From: Oligoflexia bacterium
GTDB lineage: Bacteria; Bdellovibrionota; Bdellovibrionia; JABDDW01
Reading direction: 5' to 3'
DNA length: 64,000 nt
Assembly (NCBI GenBank): GCA_016715815.1
Contig: JADJXN010000002.1
Span: forward strand, 62,001-126,000
The notes beneath the pieces are model-generated. The model was not told where the DNA came from. It was given only the letters and a program-made list of their open reading frames with translations, and did no database searches. Shown one piece after another: positions 51,101 through 59,587 of this stretch. Positions within the stretch are counted from its first letter, which is position 1; every line of letters begins with the position of its first letter. The translations under genes were made by a program, and so were the position numbers.

Positions 51101-51677
51101 CATCTTCAATCACATTTGAAAAAAGTTTTTCACAAGCAAGCATTCCAGCTTTTATGTTTCTTGTGTCTTGGCAAGTTTCAAAAAGTAGGTAGTCTACACC
51201 GCCTTCATAAAGAGCTTTGATTTGTTCATAAAAATTATCTACCAAGCCTTCAAAACTAATTCCGCCAGTCACTGAAATGGCTTTTGTTGTTGGCCCCACG
51301 GAGCCCGCTACAAATCGTGGCTTTTGGTCAGTAGAGAATTTATCACAAGCGCGCCTTGCAATTTGGGCTGCTTTAAAATTTATTTCATAATTTTTATTTG
51401 AAAGATCATACTCACCAAGCACAAGTGGTGTGGCGCCAAAGGTATTGGTTTCAATAATGTCAGCGCCAGCTTTTAAATATTCCTCATGAATGCCTTCAAT
51501 AATATCAACTCGTGTGAGCACAAGGTTTTCATTGCAGCCCTCATAATCAACACCACCAAAATCCTCAGCTTTTAAGTCTTTATCTTGGATAGCTGTGCCC
51601 ATGGCTCCGTCTAGAACCAGAACACGACGTTTTAACTCTGCTTTGAGTCGACTGACTCTCTCTTTGCGACTTAACAT
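48132..51677 (-). CDS. metH: Cobalamin-dependent methionine synthase
   Basis: The 1181-aa protein has all four MetH modules in order. A homocysteine-binding domain (LVLDGAMGTAIQ to the zinc GGCCGTT site near residue 300) is followed by a pterin-binding domain (INVIGERTNV-type, seen as VIVGERTNVIGSRKF). A cobalamin domain (about 650-880) with DVHDIGKNLVEIIL and a C-terminal AdoMet activation domain (FSFGYPACPVLDDQ) complete it. It regenerates methionine from homocysteine. A 12-bp perfect inverted repeat covers the start codon. No cobalamin riboswitch space exists upstream. Confidence 0.97.
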   Translation of the reverse strand: MLSRKERVSRLKAELKRRVLVLDGAMGTAIQDKDLKAEDFGGVDYEGCNENLVLTRVDIIEGIHEEYLKAGADIIETNTFGATPLVLGEYDLSNKNYEINFKAAQIARRACDKFSTDQKPRFVAGSVGPTTKAISVTGGISFEGLVDNFYEQIKALYEGGVDYLLFETCQDTRNIKAGMLACEKLFSNVIEDEKIPVAVSATIEPMGTMLAGQSIEALATSLEHLELLYIGLNCATGPEFMTDHVRSLAQLTRFNVACVPNAGLPDEDGKYLETPEMMTQVLLRFGESGWLNLIGGCCGTTSAHIAAFSEAAKKLKPRVAQPKVVSFLSGIDFLEVNQDIRPVIVGERTNVIGSRKFKELIQQEKYEEAAEIARAQVRQGAQVIDICMANPDRDEKRDMEEFLKHIIKMVRAPLMLDSTDEKVFELALPYCQGKSILNSINLEDGEERFEKVVPLAKLYGAALVVGTIDEDPIQGMGVTRERKLQIAERSYKLLTEKYGVKPYDIYWDPLVFPCATGDAQYVGSAVETIEGIKLIKKKFPLTKTVLGISNVSFGLPPAGREVLNSVFLYHCVQAGLDMAIVNSEKLERYASIPDEEKKLCDDLLYHCNDEKIAAFTAYFREKKSKKAENADLAKLTPEERVSLYIVQGTKEGLTNDLEILLKSMSPLEIINGPLMKGMDEVGRLFNNNELIVAEVLQSAESMKAAVGFLEQFMEKTDASVRGKVILATVKGDVHDIGKNLVEIILSNNGFKVINLGIKIPPEEIIKAVKDHKPDMVGLSGLLVKSAQQMVSTAQDMALSKINVPILVGGAALTENFTNKKIAVAYQAGTVVYAKDAMQGLELAKQIIDKEKFNKLKTALLEKQKSEGHAADFEKVEKLAATKTRSAAIALQENTAMPPDYDRHVLTNVPLDHIWAFVNPRMLYGRHLGVKGSLVKLVEEENWRALKSDESGQKVLEIVETVDDLKKEWKKKNLKPKAVFQFFEAASNENSLFLYSYVESEKLRRAPAEPDRSPKPIETFEFPRQAKVNGLCLSDYVNPLGSQRADNICMFVVTAGDGIRKWSTELKENGEYLKSHVLQALALETAEAFAEHLHSKIRGMWGFSDPLDMTMMERFQAKYRGKRYSFGYPACPVLDDQAKLFKILKPQDIGVELTEGFMMDPEASVSAIVFSHPACTYFGVGG

Positions 51678-51701
51678 CTCTTTATGGCCAAAGAGATGTT
51701 A
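51672..51701. promoter_or_regulatory. Perfect inverted repeat covering the metH start codon
   Basis: TAACATCTCTTT (51672-51683) and its exact complement (51690-51701) are separated by six bases. The metH ATG (51677-51675) lies within one arm. The RNA hairpin would hide both the start and the AAAGAG just before it; as DNA it could be an operator. Confidence 0.6.
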
Positions 51702-51706
51702 TAGCC

Positions 51707-53755
51707 CTAAGCCGATATTTTTGAAAGCCGTTTAATACAACTTGTCTCTAAAAGTTTCTTAAAAAAGGCCTTATTGCTAGGTTTTCTACCTAAAAACTTC
51801 TCTAAAAGTTTATCAGCAGGCTCTGTGTTTCCTTTTTCAAGAATATACTTTCTGTAGCGCATACCCACTTTTGAGTTTAAAAGACCATCTTTTTCAAATT
51901 TGGTAAACATGTCATCGGCAAACACTAAAGACCACAAATAACCATAGTAGCCCGCATCATAGCCCATTAAATGACCAAAGCTTGCAGGGAAATTTGTTTC
52001 CTTAAGGGGCTCCATACCAGCAACTTCACGGTATAATTTTTTATAAACCTCTGTTGGGTCATCAACTGGCTTTGTTGCTGAATGCAAAGTCATATCAAAA
52101 ATGCCAAAAAGAAGTTGGCGGGTATAAAAATAGCCTTGGTTGAAACCTTTTGAATCTAAAAGTTTAGAAACAATTTTTTGTGGCAACTTCTTTTTTGGAT
52201 CCTGAAAGTGACCAGAAATTTCTTTAATCATTTTATCATTCCAAACCCAGTTCTCTAGCATTTGAGAGGGGGCCTCAACAAAATCACGGGCCACACTTGT
52301 TCCAGCTAAGGAGCCATAATTAGCCCTTGTAAGAGTTTGGTGCATAATATGACCAAATTCATGAAATAGTGTTTCAACTTCATCATGGGTTAAAAGTGAT
52401 GGTTTACCGTTGGCGGGCGGTTCAAAATTAGCCACAATTGCTGAAACTGTATTTACATAATTGCCATTAGCACCCATCCTTCCCGGCACAAGTGTAAAGG
52501 CCGCTGCATGAGAGTACTTTCCCTCTCTTGGAACAAAGTCCGCAAAAAAGTGCCCCACCATTGAGTCATCTTTTGCATTTCTAATTTCATACAAACTTAC
52601 GTCTTCTGACCAAGCTTCGGCATCTTTTACTTTAACAAGTTTTATTCCAAAAAGTTTTGAGTAAATATCCAACATTTTTTGAACGGTTTGTTCGGCGGGG
52701 AAATATTCTTTAATGACTTCATTATCCAAATTAAATTGGGTTTCTTTAATTTGATTTTCTAAAAAGCGCGGATCCCATGGCTCAAGCTTTGTCGCTTTTG
52801 GGTCTAGCTTCTTTTTATAGGCCAGCAAAATATCCATATCTTTTTTATTTCTCTGAGCCAATTTATCTTTTAAACCATTTAAAAATTCCCAAACAGTTTT
52901 TGAGTCTTTAGCCATGCGGTCATCAATTTTATAATCCGCCCAAGTTTTATATTTTAATAAAACTGCTAATTTTTGTTTATGCTCTAAAACCTCTTTTAGA
53001 ATTTTAATGTTTTTATCTGCCGCTCTATTTTCATAAGCCACCATCAAGCGGCGCCTGGTTTCAGAGTTAACAGCATTTTGCATTACAGGCATGTAGTCTG
53101 AGGCATTAACGGTAACAATATATTTTTCTCCAGCTCTTTTAAATCTGCCCATTATTGACTCAGGCACGCCTTTTAACTCTTCAGCGCTAAATTCAACAAA
53201 GTCTTTTGCTTCATTAATATTGCTTGAAAAGTCAGTGCTCAATTTTACAAGTTGATTTTGAATAGCTTTTACTTTTTCTAATTCTTCATCAGGTAAATCA
53301 AGACCACTTCTTCTAAAGCCTTTTAAACCCTCTTCAGCAAGGCGCCTTTGCTCTGGGGTAAGTTTTGTTTTTTTAGAATTTTCATAGGCCATTTGATATG
53401 CTTTATAAATATCTTTGCGCGTGCTGATGCTAACATAATATTCACCGGCCACTTTTTCAGCTTTAGCAGCATCGTCTCTCAAAGCTTTTTCTTTTGAAAC
53501 ATCTTTCATGAATGTAAGCTTTGATAATTCCTCATCCAGATCTGTACCAATGCGGTCCATTTCTGCAATAGTATTCTCAAAAGTCTTTTTTATCCCTTCA
53601 ATACGCAAAATCTCATCCAAGGCTTGTTTATGATTATTAATGGCTTGCTGAGTAAGTTTAATAATTTCGCCGGATTCAAAATTATGTCTAACCAAAGGCT
53701 CCCCCTTTGCTATGAAAGCAAATAATAAGCTAGATAAAAAAATTATGTTTTTCAT
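51707..53755 (-). CDS. Secreted M3-family metallopeptidase (oligopeptidase)
   Basis: The 682-aa protein has a signal peptide (about 1-18, ending AKG), a helical N-terminal part, and the M3 zinc motif TLFHEFGHIMHQ (His-Glu-x2-His; HExGH) with the third ligand Glu in the following FVEAPSQMLENWV helix. These features match the thimet/PepF/Dcp peptidases. It likely degrades oligopeptides in the periplasm. The Shine-Dalgarno is AAGGAGA. It ends 29 bp before metH, so the two may be in one transcript. Confidence 0.92.
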   Translation of the reverse strand: MKNIIFLSSLLFAFIAKGEPLVRHNFESGEIIKLTQQAINNHKQALDEILRIEGIKKTFENTIAEMDRIGTDLDEELSKLTFMKDVSKEKALRDDAAKAEKVAGEYYVSISTRKDIYKAYQMAYENSKKTKLTPEQRRLAEEGLKGFRRSGLDLPDEELEKVKAIQNQLVKLSTDFSSNINEAKDFVEFSAEELKGVPESIMGRFKRAGEKYIVTVNASDYMPVMQNAVNSETRRRLMVAYENRAADKNIKILKEVLEHKQKLAVLLKYKTWADYKIDDRMAKDSKTVWEFLNGLKDKLAQRNKKDMDILLAYKKKLDPKATKLEPWDPRFLENQIKETQFNLDNEVIKEYFPAEQTVQKMLDIYSKLFGIKLVKVKDAEAWSEDVSLYEIRNAKDDSMVGHFFADFVPREGKYSHAAAFTLVPGRMGANGNYVNTVSAIVANFEPPANGKPSLLTHDEVETLFHEFGHIMHQTLTRANYGSLAGTSVARDFVEAPSQMLENWVWNDKMIKEISGHFQDPKKKLPQKIVSKLLDSKGFNQGYFYTRQLLFGIFDMTLHSATKPVDDPTEVYKKLYREVAGMEPLKETNFPASFGHLMGYDAGYYGYLWSLVFADDMFTKFEKDGLLNSKVGMRYRKYILEKGNTEPADKLLEKFLGRKPSNKAFFKKLLETSCIKRLSKISA

Positions 53756-53792
53756 AAATCTCCTTAAGTAAAACTCCTTGAATTTTCTTAGC

Positions 53793-53820
53793 TTGACACT
53801 AAATGACGCTATTGTAAATT
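53793..53820 (+). promoter_or_regulatory. Promoter of the agmatinase gene (near-leaderless)
   Basis: A perfect TTGACA (53793-53798), a 16-bp spacer and TAAATT (53815-53820) precede the ATG at 53829 by eight bases. No Shine-Dalgarno is present. Confidence 0.6.
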
Positions 53821-53828
53821 GCCTTGTT

Positions 53829-54854
53829 ATGAATCATTTTGATCCAAACGGTCCTGCATCAGACAAAGATGGTATTTTTGGTCTTAATTATACAATAAAT
53901 GAGTCCAAACTTGTTTTATTACCTGTTCCATGGGAAGTCACTACATCTTATGGCGGGGGTACATCTCAAGGACCAAGGGCTATTTTTAAAGCCAGTAAAC
54001 AAATTGACCTTTATGATCTTGAGCTGGGTAGCTTTTATAAATATGGCATTTGTATGGATAAAATGCCTGCTGATATTTTAAAACTCAATAAATCCGCCAA
54101 AAGCCAAGCGCAAAAAATACTTAAAGTCGGTGGCATTGCCAAAACCCTCGCATTAAAAACTGCTCTTAAAGAAGTTAATCAAGCAAGTATTAAAGTTAAT
54201 GAGTACGTTTATAAAAAAACTAGAAGTTTTTTGGCTGAAGATAAAATTGTTGGCTTAATTGGCGGTGACCACTCAACCCCTTATGGCAGCATTCAAGCTT
54301 ATTTAGAAAAGTATCCGCAAATGGGGATTTTACATATTGATGCCCACGCTGATTTAAGAAAAGCGTACGAGGGCTTTGAGTTTTCCCACGCCTCTATTAT
54401 GTATAACGTGGTTAGAAATTTAAACCCTGCAAAGTTAGTTCAAGTAGGTATTCGAGATTTTTGTGAGGAAGAATTTAATTTTATAAAAAGCTCTGGTGGC
54501 AAAATTAAAACCTATTTTGACGAAGATTTAGCAAAACAAAAATTCTCAGGCTCTTCGTGGCTGAGTATTTGTGAAAAAATAATTTCTGATTTACCTAAAG
54601 AAGTTTACATTTCCTTTGATATTGATGGCCTTGACCCAAAACTTTGTCCCAATACTGGAACCCCAGTGCCTGGGGGATTAGAATTTCAAGAAGCTTTAAT
54701 GTTTATTAAAATGGTGGCAAAAGCCGGAAAAAAAATTGTTGGTTTTGACCTTAATGAGGTTTCCCCCGGAACCTCTAAAGATGAGTGGGATGCAAATGTA
54801 GGCGCCCGCATGCTATTTAAACTTTGCGGCTGGAGTTTAGAAACCTTATTGTAA
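53829..54854 (+). CDS. speB: Agmatinase/ureohydrolase-family protein
   Basis: The 341-aa protein (ATG 53829; an upstream in-frame TTG at 53778 lies in the promoter) has the binuclear manganese motifs of the ureohydrolases: IGGDHSTPYG, ILHIDAHADLR and YISFDIDGLDPKLCPNTGTP. A helical insertion (about 85-145) with many Lys and Ala residues lengthens it relative to the usual 300 aa. With arginine decarboxylase (56808-58805) it would convert agmatine to putrescine. An arginase role cannot be excluded. Confidence 0.85.
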   Translation: MNHFDPNGPASDKDGIFGLNYTINESKLVLLPVPWEVTTSYGGGTSQGPRAIFKASKQIDLYDLELGSFYKYGICMDKMPADILKLNKSAKSQAQKILKVGGIAKTLALKTALKEVNQASIKVNEYVYKKTRSFLAEDKIVGLIGGDHSTPYGSIQAYLEKYPQMGILHIDAHADLRKAYEGFEFSHASIMYNVVRNLNPAKLVQVGIRDFCEEEFNFIKSSGGKIKTYFDEDLAKQKFSGSSWLSICEKIISDLPKEVYISFDIDGLDPKLCPNTGTPVPGGLEFQEALMFIKMVAKAGKKIVGFDLNEVSPGTSKDEWDANVGARMLFKLCGWSLETLL

Positions 54855-54912
54855 TTGTTACATGTTCCAATGTGGAACCACCCATGCTAGCTTTCTAACA
54901 CGGAGGGATGGG

Positions 54913-55740
54913 ATGGTTATTTTTGGCTTAATTTTCTCAGCTATTTTAGCAAGCGCTAATAATTACTTTAATGAATACCTAATGGACGCAGTTAAGGGAG
55001 AGAGAGATTACTGCCGCCTTGTTGTAGCGCCTGATAAAACTGAAGCCTGCTTAAAAAAAATCGATGATTTTGTCTCCTCCGTTAATTCTTGTGATACCTC
55101 AAGTACACGCTATGAAGAGGCAAAAATATCAGACGCTCAACAACAAAAAGAGTTTTTGTCCCAAGTTGAAGAAGTAGCTGTTCCCGCCAGAGTAAAAACA
55201 ATGTTTAGAATGCTCACTGAAAATACTTTAGACCTTGATTGGAAGCTTACGGCTTACAACTCTGAGGAGTTTGCCGCACAATCAAGCATTGGTGGGCATA
55301 TTATTATTTCTTCTAAACTTTTAAATTCATTCACTCTTGGCGAAGTGACTGCCGTTTTAGCTCATGAAATGGGGCATTCTGTAAAAAGACACTCTCAACA
55401 ACATGGCTGTCTTGCTTTAGCTTGGACGTTAAAAGATCAACCTCTTAACTTAGCCTTTAAAACTTTTAGCTTAATGCAAGGCATAGAGTCTTCTGCCTAC
55501 CCCGTCGGGCAAGCTGCGCTTGCGCTTTCACACAAAGCCGAATTAGAAGCAGATGCTTATGCTATTACACTTTTAAATAAGAGTGGTATCAACCCAATGC
55601 TAATGTCAAAAGCCCTAGAAAAGCTGGCTTCCCCTGAAGGACTTGTTCATTCTCACCCCGAGCTAAAAACACGCATTTTAAAAGCCCGCGATCTTGGTTT
55701 AAAAATTCAAGACACCGGCTTTAGATACGTTAATTTTTAA
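54913..55740 (+). CDS. Secreted M48-family metalloprotease
   Basis: From the ATG at 54913 the protein is 275 aa and begins MVIFGLIFSAILASAN, a signal peptide. It has the zinc motif LAHEMGHSVKRH (HExxH) and the third ligand in KAELEADAYAI. M48 proteases of this type (BepA/LoiP-like) are periplasmic and act on envelope proteins. GGAGGG lies shortly upstream. An ATG at 54862 is in frame but would place a polar segment before the signal peptide. The 3' end overlaps chrA by 4 bp. Confidence 0.88.
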   Translation: MVIFGLIFSAILASANNYFNEYLMDAVKGERDYCRLVVAPDKTEACLKKIDDFVSSVNSCDTSSTRYEEAKISDAQQQKEFLSQVEEVAVPARVKTMFRMLTENTLDLDWKLTAYNSEEFAAQSSIGGHIIISSKLLNSFTLGEVTAVLAHEMGHSVKRHSQQHGCLALAWTLKDQPLNLAFKTFSLMQGIESSAYPVGQAALALSHKAELEADAYAITLLNKSGINPMLMSKALEKLASPEGLVHSHPELKTRILKARDLGLKIQDTGFRYVNF

Positions 55741-56807
55741 AAGCTTGGCAATTTATTTAACCCAATAGAAACAAGACCAAAAAATGGAATTAAAAACCAT
55801 GTGGGCGGGTTTTTCCAAAAAACTAAAATTAAACAGCTGCAAAAAATCGCCCATGCCGTAACGCCTTTTAAATTCTCAAAACCAAGTTTAATAATTACTG
55901 CAATAAGAGCGCCGATAACGGCAGGCACAGCAAATTTATAAAACTCCTTAAGTAATAGTGAGTCTTTTGTTTTTTTCTCAAACAAAGGAAGTACAAAAAG
56001 AGAAATAATAATCCCAGGAATGAAAACAAAAAAAGTGGACACAATAGAGCCCCACCAACCTGCAGCTTTGTAACCAATCCAACTTATTGTCATAATCACA
56101 GGGCCCGGAGTTACTTGGCCCAGCACAATGGCATCCATAAATTCTTTTTCTGTCATTATTTTTAAAGTCCCCACCACCTCAGATTTTAATAATGGGATAA
56201 TAGCTAGACCCGTTCCAAAAGCAAAAAGGGCCGCCTTTAATGAGAGGTAAATAAGAATGATAATAATAGATGCTTCAAGTTTTTTATTACTTAAGTAATA
56301 AACTAAAATTCCTAAAAAACCTGAGACTAAAATAAAAAGCGGCTCTGCCCCCGGGGCAAAATAAACGATTGCCGCTGCTAAAATAGTTAAAAAAATCTCC
56401 AAATTTCCTTTAATACTCCCACGGGCTAAGCGCCAGGTGCTTTGTAAAATAATCACAAGGGCCGCTACAGCCATACCACTTTCAAAGCTTTGCTTAGCTG
56501 TACTTTGTCCAACAGAGCCTAATAAAATTCCAAGACCCATAATGCAAAAATATGAGGGCATAAAAAAACTAATGCCCGCGGCTAGTGCCATGAGGCGTCC
56601 TCGGCACATACGAATAGTATGCATAAGAAGCTGAGAGGCTGTTGGGCCCGGTAAAATTTTAACTAATGTGAGCGCTTGAGAAAAATCTTTGGTTGAAAGC
56701 CATTTTCTTTTTGATACTAATTCTTCTTCTATCATTGAAAAGGCAACGACCGGGCCACCAAAGCTTGTAAGTCCAATTCTTAAAAATGTTTTAATTATAT
56801 CTAGCAT
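55737..56807 (-). CDS. chrA: Chromate transporter (CHR family)
   Basis: The 356-aa protein is a long CHR protein with two homologous halves. FGGP is present (GLTSFGGPVVAF), and the second half repeats the pattern in FGTGLAIIPLL and LGQVTPGPVIMT. About ten hydrophobic segments are visible. It likely exports chromate or a related anion. The ATG follows the arginine decarboxylase stop directly (TAAATG), so the two are translated together despite no known link. Confidence 0.85.
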   Translation of the reverse strand: MLDIIKTFLRIGLTSFGGPVVAFSMIEEELVSKRKWLSTKDFSQALTLVKILPGPTASQLLMHTIRMCRGRLMALAAGISFFMPSYFCIMGLGILLGSVGQSTAKQSFESGMAVAALVIILQSTWRLARGSIKGNLEIFLTILAAAIVYFAPGAEPLFILVSGFLGILVYYLSNKKLEASIIIILIYLSLKAALFAFGTGLAIIPLLKSEVVGTLKIMTEKEFMDAIVLGQVTPGPVIMTISWIGYKAAGWWGSIVSTFFVFIPGIIISLFVLPLFEKKTKDSLLLKEFYKFAVPAVIGALIAVIIKLGFENLKGVTAWAIFCSCLILVFWKNPPTWFLIPFFGLVSIGLNKLPSF

Positions 56808-58805
56808 TTATTGTGCTGATAGGTGTGAAAGATAAGTATAGTCTCTCATTGTAGCCTCATAAAAATCTGTAAGGCTAACACCTTCTTTTGGTTTTAATAA
56901 ACCCTCTCTTATTTTTTGATCAATGGCACTTTTAACTTTTTTAGCAAGCTCTTTAGGCTCATATTGCACACGAGACAAAACTTGATCTACAGTGTCCCCA
57001 GGAATAACTTCTTCAAGGTAAAAATCCTCTGGGTCTTCATCGTCTACAAAAACATGCACTTCATTCACGCGGCCAAATAAATTATGCATATCCCCCATAA
57101 TATCTTGGTAAGCACCCGTCATGAACATACCCACAAAATATGTTTCCCCGGGTTTAATGTCATGTAACATTAAAGTGTCACCTATTTCTTGGCGCTCTAC
57201 AAAGTGGTCAAGTTTGCCGTCGCTATCACAAGTTATATCTACAAGGGTTGTCACGCGCTCCGGCACTTCATTAAGTCTATGAATTGGAGCCACTGGAAAT
57301 AATTGACCAAAGGCCCAATGATCCGGCGCTGATTGAAATAAACTAAAATTAGCCAAATACTGATCTGCCAATTTATCATCAAGGTGTCTTGTGTCTTTTG
57401 CTGGTCTTTTAAGGCGTTTATTTAAATTAATTAGGTTTCGGCAAAACTGCCAATAAAGACTTTCTACTTTTGCACGCTCAGCCAAACTTAAAATGCCGTG
57501 TCTAAACATAGAAAGGGCTTCGTCTTTTTTTGCCACTGCATCATGGTAGCTTTCGCGAGAATTTTTCCCGTTAAGGCCGGCTACAATCTCCCGTAATTCT
57601 GAAACAATTTCTGACTCATCTTCACTCACAGGTGGGATCATGGCATCACCCACTTCTATGCGGCCAAAAACATTCATTATTGTGCAGGCATGGTAGGCCG
57701 TAACAGCACGACCAGATTCACTAACTATATGTGGCTCTGCCACTTCTTCATTTTCACAAATTTGCTTTAGACTATAAACTATGTCTGCAGCATACTCATC
57801 TATGGTGTAATTCATAGAGTTATCAACAGAGTTTCTGGTGCCGGTATAATCAACTCCTAAACCACCGCCGACATCAAAGTATTGAATATTTAAACCCATT
57901 TTTTTTAAGTTGGCATAAATTCTAGCACCTTCACCTACGGCATCTTTAACTGCTTTAATATCATTTAGTTGGCTTCCCACGTGAAAGTGAAATAACTGAG
58001 CTGCGTTTTCCATACCTGAGCTTTTAAGCATTTCCACAGCTTGAATAAGCTCTGGAACTGTAAGGCCAAATTTTGCAAAATCCCCACCGGAGCTTTCCCA
58101 CTTGCCAGTGCCTTTAGTGGTCAACTTTGCCCTTAAACCAATAAGTGGTTCTACTTGCATGTCTTGAGCAACTTTAATTAAAAGGGGCAGTTCATTGAGC
58201 TTTTCTATAACTACAAAAACTTTTCTCCCAAGCTTTCTGCCTAATAAAGCAAGACGCATAAACTCTTCATCTTTATAGCCATTACAAACCGTGATGGCCT
58301 CAGGATCCATGTTTAAACCCAATACAATTAAAAGCTCACCCTTGCTGCCTGCCTCAAGCCCATAATGATAAGTTTGGCCAGCATCTACAATTTCTTCAAC
58401 CACTTCTGCCATCTGATTAACTTTAATAGGGTAAACACCATAATAATTTGAAGCATAACTATGCTCACTAATGGCCCTAATAAATGCCTCATTTAATACT
58501 TTGACTCTTGTGCGCAATAAATCTTGGAAGCGAATAACACAGGGAAACTTTAAGCCTTTTTCTTTTATGTCTTCAACAACATCCATAATATCAATACTGG
58601 GGCCAGGCTTACCAAGTGGGTAAACACTCATGTTTCCTTTTTCGTTAATTGCAAAATAACCATTGCCCCAACCATCTATATTGTAGTGCTCTGTTGCCTG
58701 CTCTATAGACCAAGTGTTAACAACGCTTGATGCTTCATTATTAGATAACGGATTTGATGGAGATTGGTTTACTAAAGCTTCGCCATTAAGGCTGACATTG
58801 TGCAT
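56808..58805 (-). CDS. speA: Biosynthetic arginine decarboxylase
   Basis: The 665-aa protein has the SpeA layout. The pyridoxal-phosphate lysine is in YYGVYPIKVNQMAEV, and the GSKGELL and HFHVGSQLNDI segments and the DVGGGLGVDY glycine-rich phosphate site follow. It decarboxylates arginine to agmatine. It shares a 62-bp divergent region with the phenylalanine hydroxylase gene. TTGTCA/TATAAG (17 bp) on the minus strand ends ten bases before its ATG. Confidence 0.95.
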   Translation of the reverse strand: MHNVSLNGEALVNQSPSNPLSNNEASSVVNTWSIEQATEHYNIDGWGNGYFAINEKGNMSVYPLGKPGPSIDIMDVVEDIKEKGLKFPCVIRFQDLLRTRVKVLNEAFIRAISEHSYASNYYGVYPIKVNQMAEVVEEIVDAGQTYHYGLEAGSKGELLIVLGLNMDPEAITVCNGYKDEEFMRLALLGRKLGRKVFVVIEKLNELPLLIKVAQDMQVEPLIGLRAKLTTKGTGKWESSGGDFAKFGLTVPELIQAVEMLKSSGMENAAQLFHFHVGSQLNDIKAVKDAVGEGARIYANLKKMGLNIQYFDVGGGLGVDYTGTRNSVDNSMNYTIDEYAADIVYSLKQICENEEVAEPHIVSESGRAVTAYHACTIMNVFGRIEVGDAMIPPVSEDESEIVSELREIVAGLNGKNSRESYHDAVAKKDEALSMFRHGILSLAERAKVESLYWQFCRNLINLNKRLKRPAKDTRHLDDKLADQYLANFSLFQSAPDHWAFGQLFPVAPIHRLNEVPERVTTLVDITCDSDGKLDHFVERQEIGDTLMLHDIKPGETYFVGMFMTGAYQDIMGDMHNLFGRVNEVHVFVDDEDPEDFYLEEVIPGDTVDQVLSRVQYEPKELAKKVKSAIDQKIREGLLKPKEGVSLTDFYEATMRDYTYLSHLSAQ

Positions 58806-58815
58806 ATGAAATCAA

Positions 58816-58861
58816 CTTATAAAGCATAAATTCTTGCCTGACAAGTATTGAGTGCTATTAT
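58816..58861. promoter_or_regulatory. Overlapping divergent promoters of speA and phenylalanine hydroxylase
   Basis: Minus strand: TTGTCA (58844-58839), 17 bp, TATAAG (58821-58816), then ten bases to the speA ATG. Plus strand: TTGCCT (58834-58839), 16 bp, TATTAT (58856-58861), then six bases to the ATG at 58868. The -35 boxes touch, so binding at one should exclude the other. Neither gene has a Shine-Dalgarno. Confidence 0.55.
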
Positions 58862-58867
58862 TTATGT

Positions 58868-59587
58868 ATGAATTTTGAAACTGGTTTTAAATATCCAAAC
58901 TACACCGATGAAGAACATGAGACTTGGGCTTTGCTTTACAAAAAGCAAAAAGAACTTTTACCCAACCGAGCTTGCCAAGAATTTTTAGATGGCCTAGATA
59001 AACTTAATTTTTCTCCCACAAAAATTCCTCACCTTGGGGATGTAAGTAAAATTTTATATGATTGTACAAAATGGAAACTTACTCGTGTTGAGGGCTTAGT
59101 GCCTGAAAAAGAGTTTTTTGAAATGCTCTCCCAAAGACTTTTTCCTTCAACTGATTTTATTAGAAAACGTGAGGAGCTTAACTACACCCCCGCGCCTGAT
59201 ATGTTCCATGATTTATTTGGGCACACCAGTCTTATTACCAACCAAGACTTTGCAGATTTTTTTCAATTAATGGGCCAGGCAGCAACCAGGGCCGATGAGC
59301 AAAGGCTTAAAGAAATTCAGCGCTTTTACTGGTTTACAGTAGAATTTGGTCTTATTTATAACAACGGTAAAAAAAGAATTTATGGCTCAGGCATTCTTTC
59401 ATCACCTGGTGAAGTAGTTTATTGTTTAAGTGATGACGTTCATGTCCATGAGTTTAGTACAAATCAAGTAACCCACCAGGATTTTGATATTTGGCACATG
59501 CAGGGTGAGCTTTTTATAATAAAAAGTTTTTCTCAATTAAAAGATGAGTTTTATAAATACGGTCACAAAAATAAACTACTAAATTGA
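58868..59587 (+). CDS. phhA: Phenylalanine 4-hydroxylase
   Basis: The 239-aa protein is a bacterial aromatic amino-acid hydroxylase. The iron ligands are in PDMFHDLFGHTSLI (two His, five apart) and the FYWFTVEFGLI helix (Glu). IYGSGILSSPGE and the C-terminal helix are also conserved. It converts phenylalanine to tyrosine with tetrahydrobiopterin. It would feed the homogentisate operon 30 kb away. The mRNA is predicted to be leaderless. Its 3' end overlaps the convergent lipoprotein gene by 9 bp. Confidence 0.93.
   Translation: MNFETGFKYPNYTDEEHETWALLYKKQKELLPNRACQEFLDGLDKLNFSPTKIPHLGDVSKILYDCTKWKLTRVEGLVPEKEFFEMLSQRLFPSTDFIRKREELNYTPAPDMFHDLFGHTSLITNQDFADFFQLMGQAATRADEQRLKEIQRFYWFTVEFGLIYNNGKKRIYGSGILSSPGEVVYCLSDDVHVHEFSTNQVTHQDFDIWHMQGELFIIKSFSQLKDEFYKYGHKNKLLN

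Noticed and set aside
51678..51706. Cobalamin riboswitch upstream of metH
   Set aside because: Only 29 nt separate the genes, far less than the riboswitch needs.
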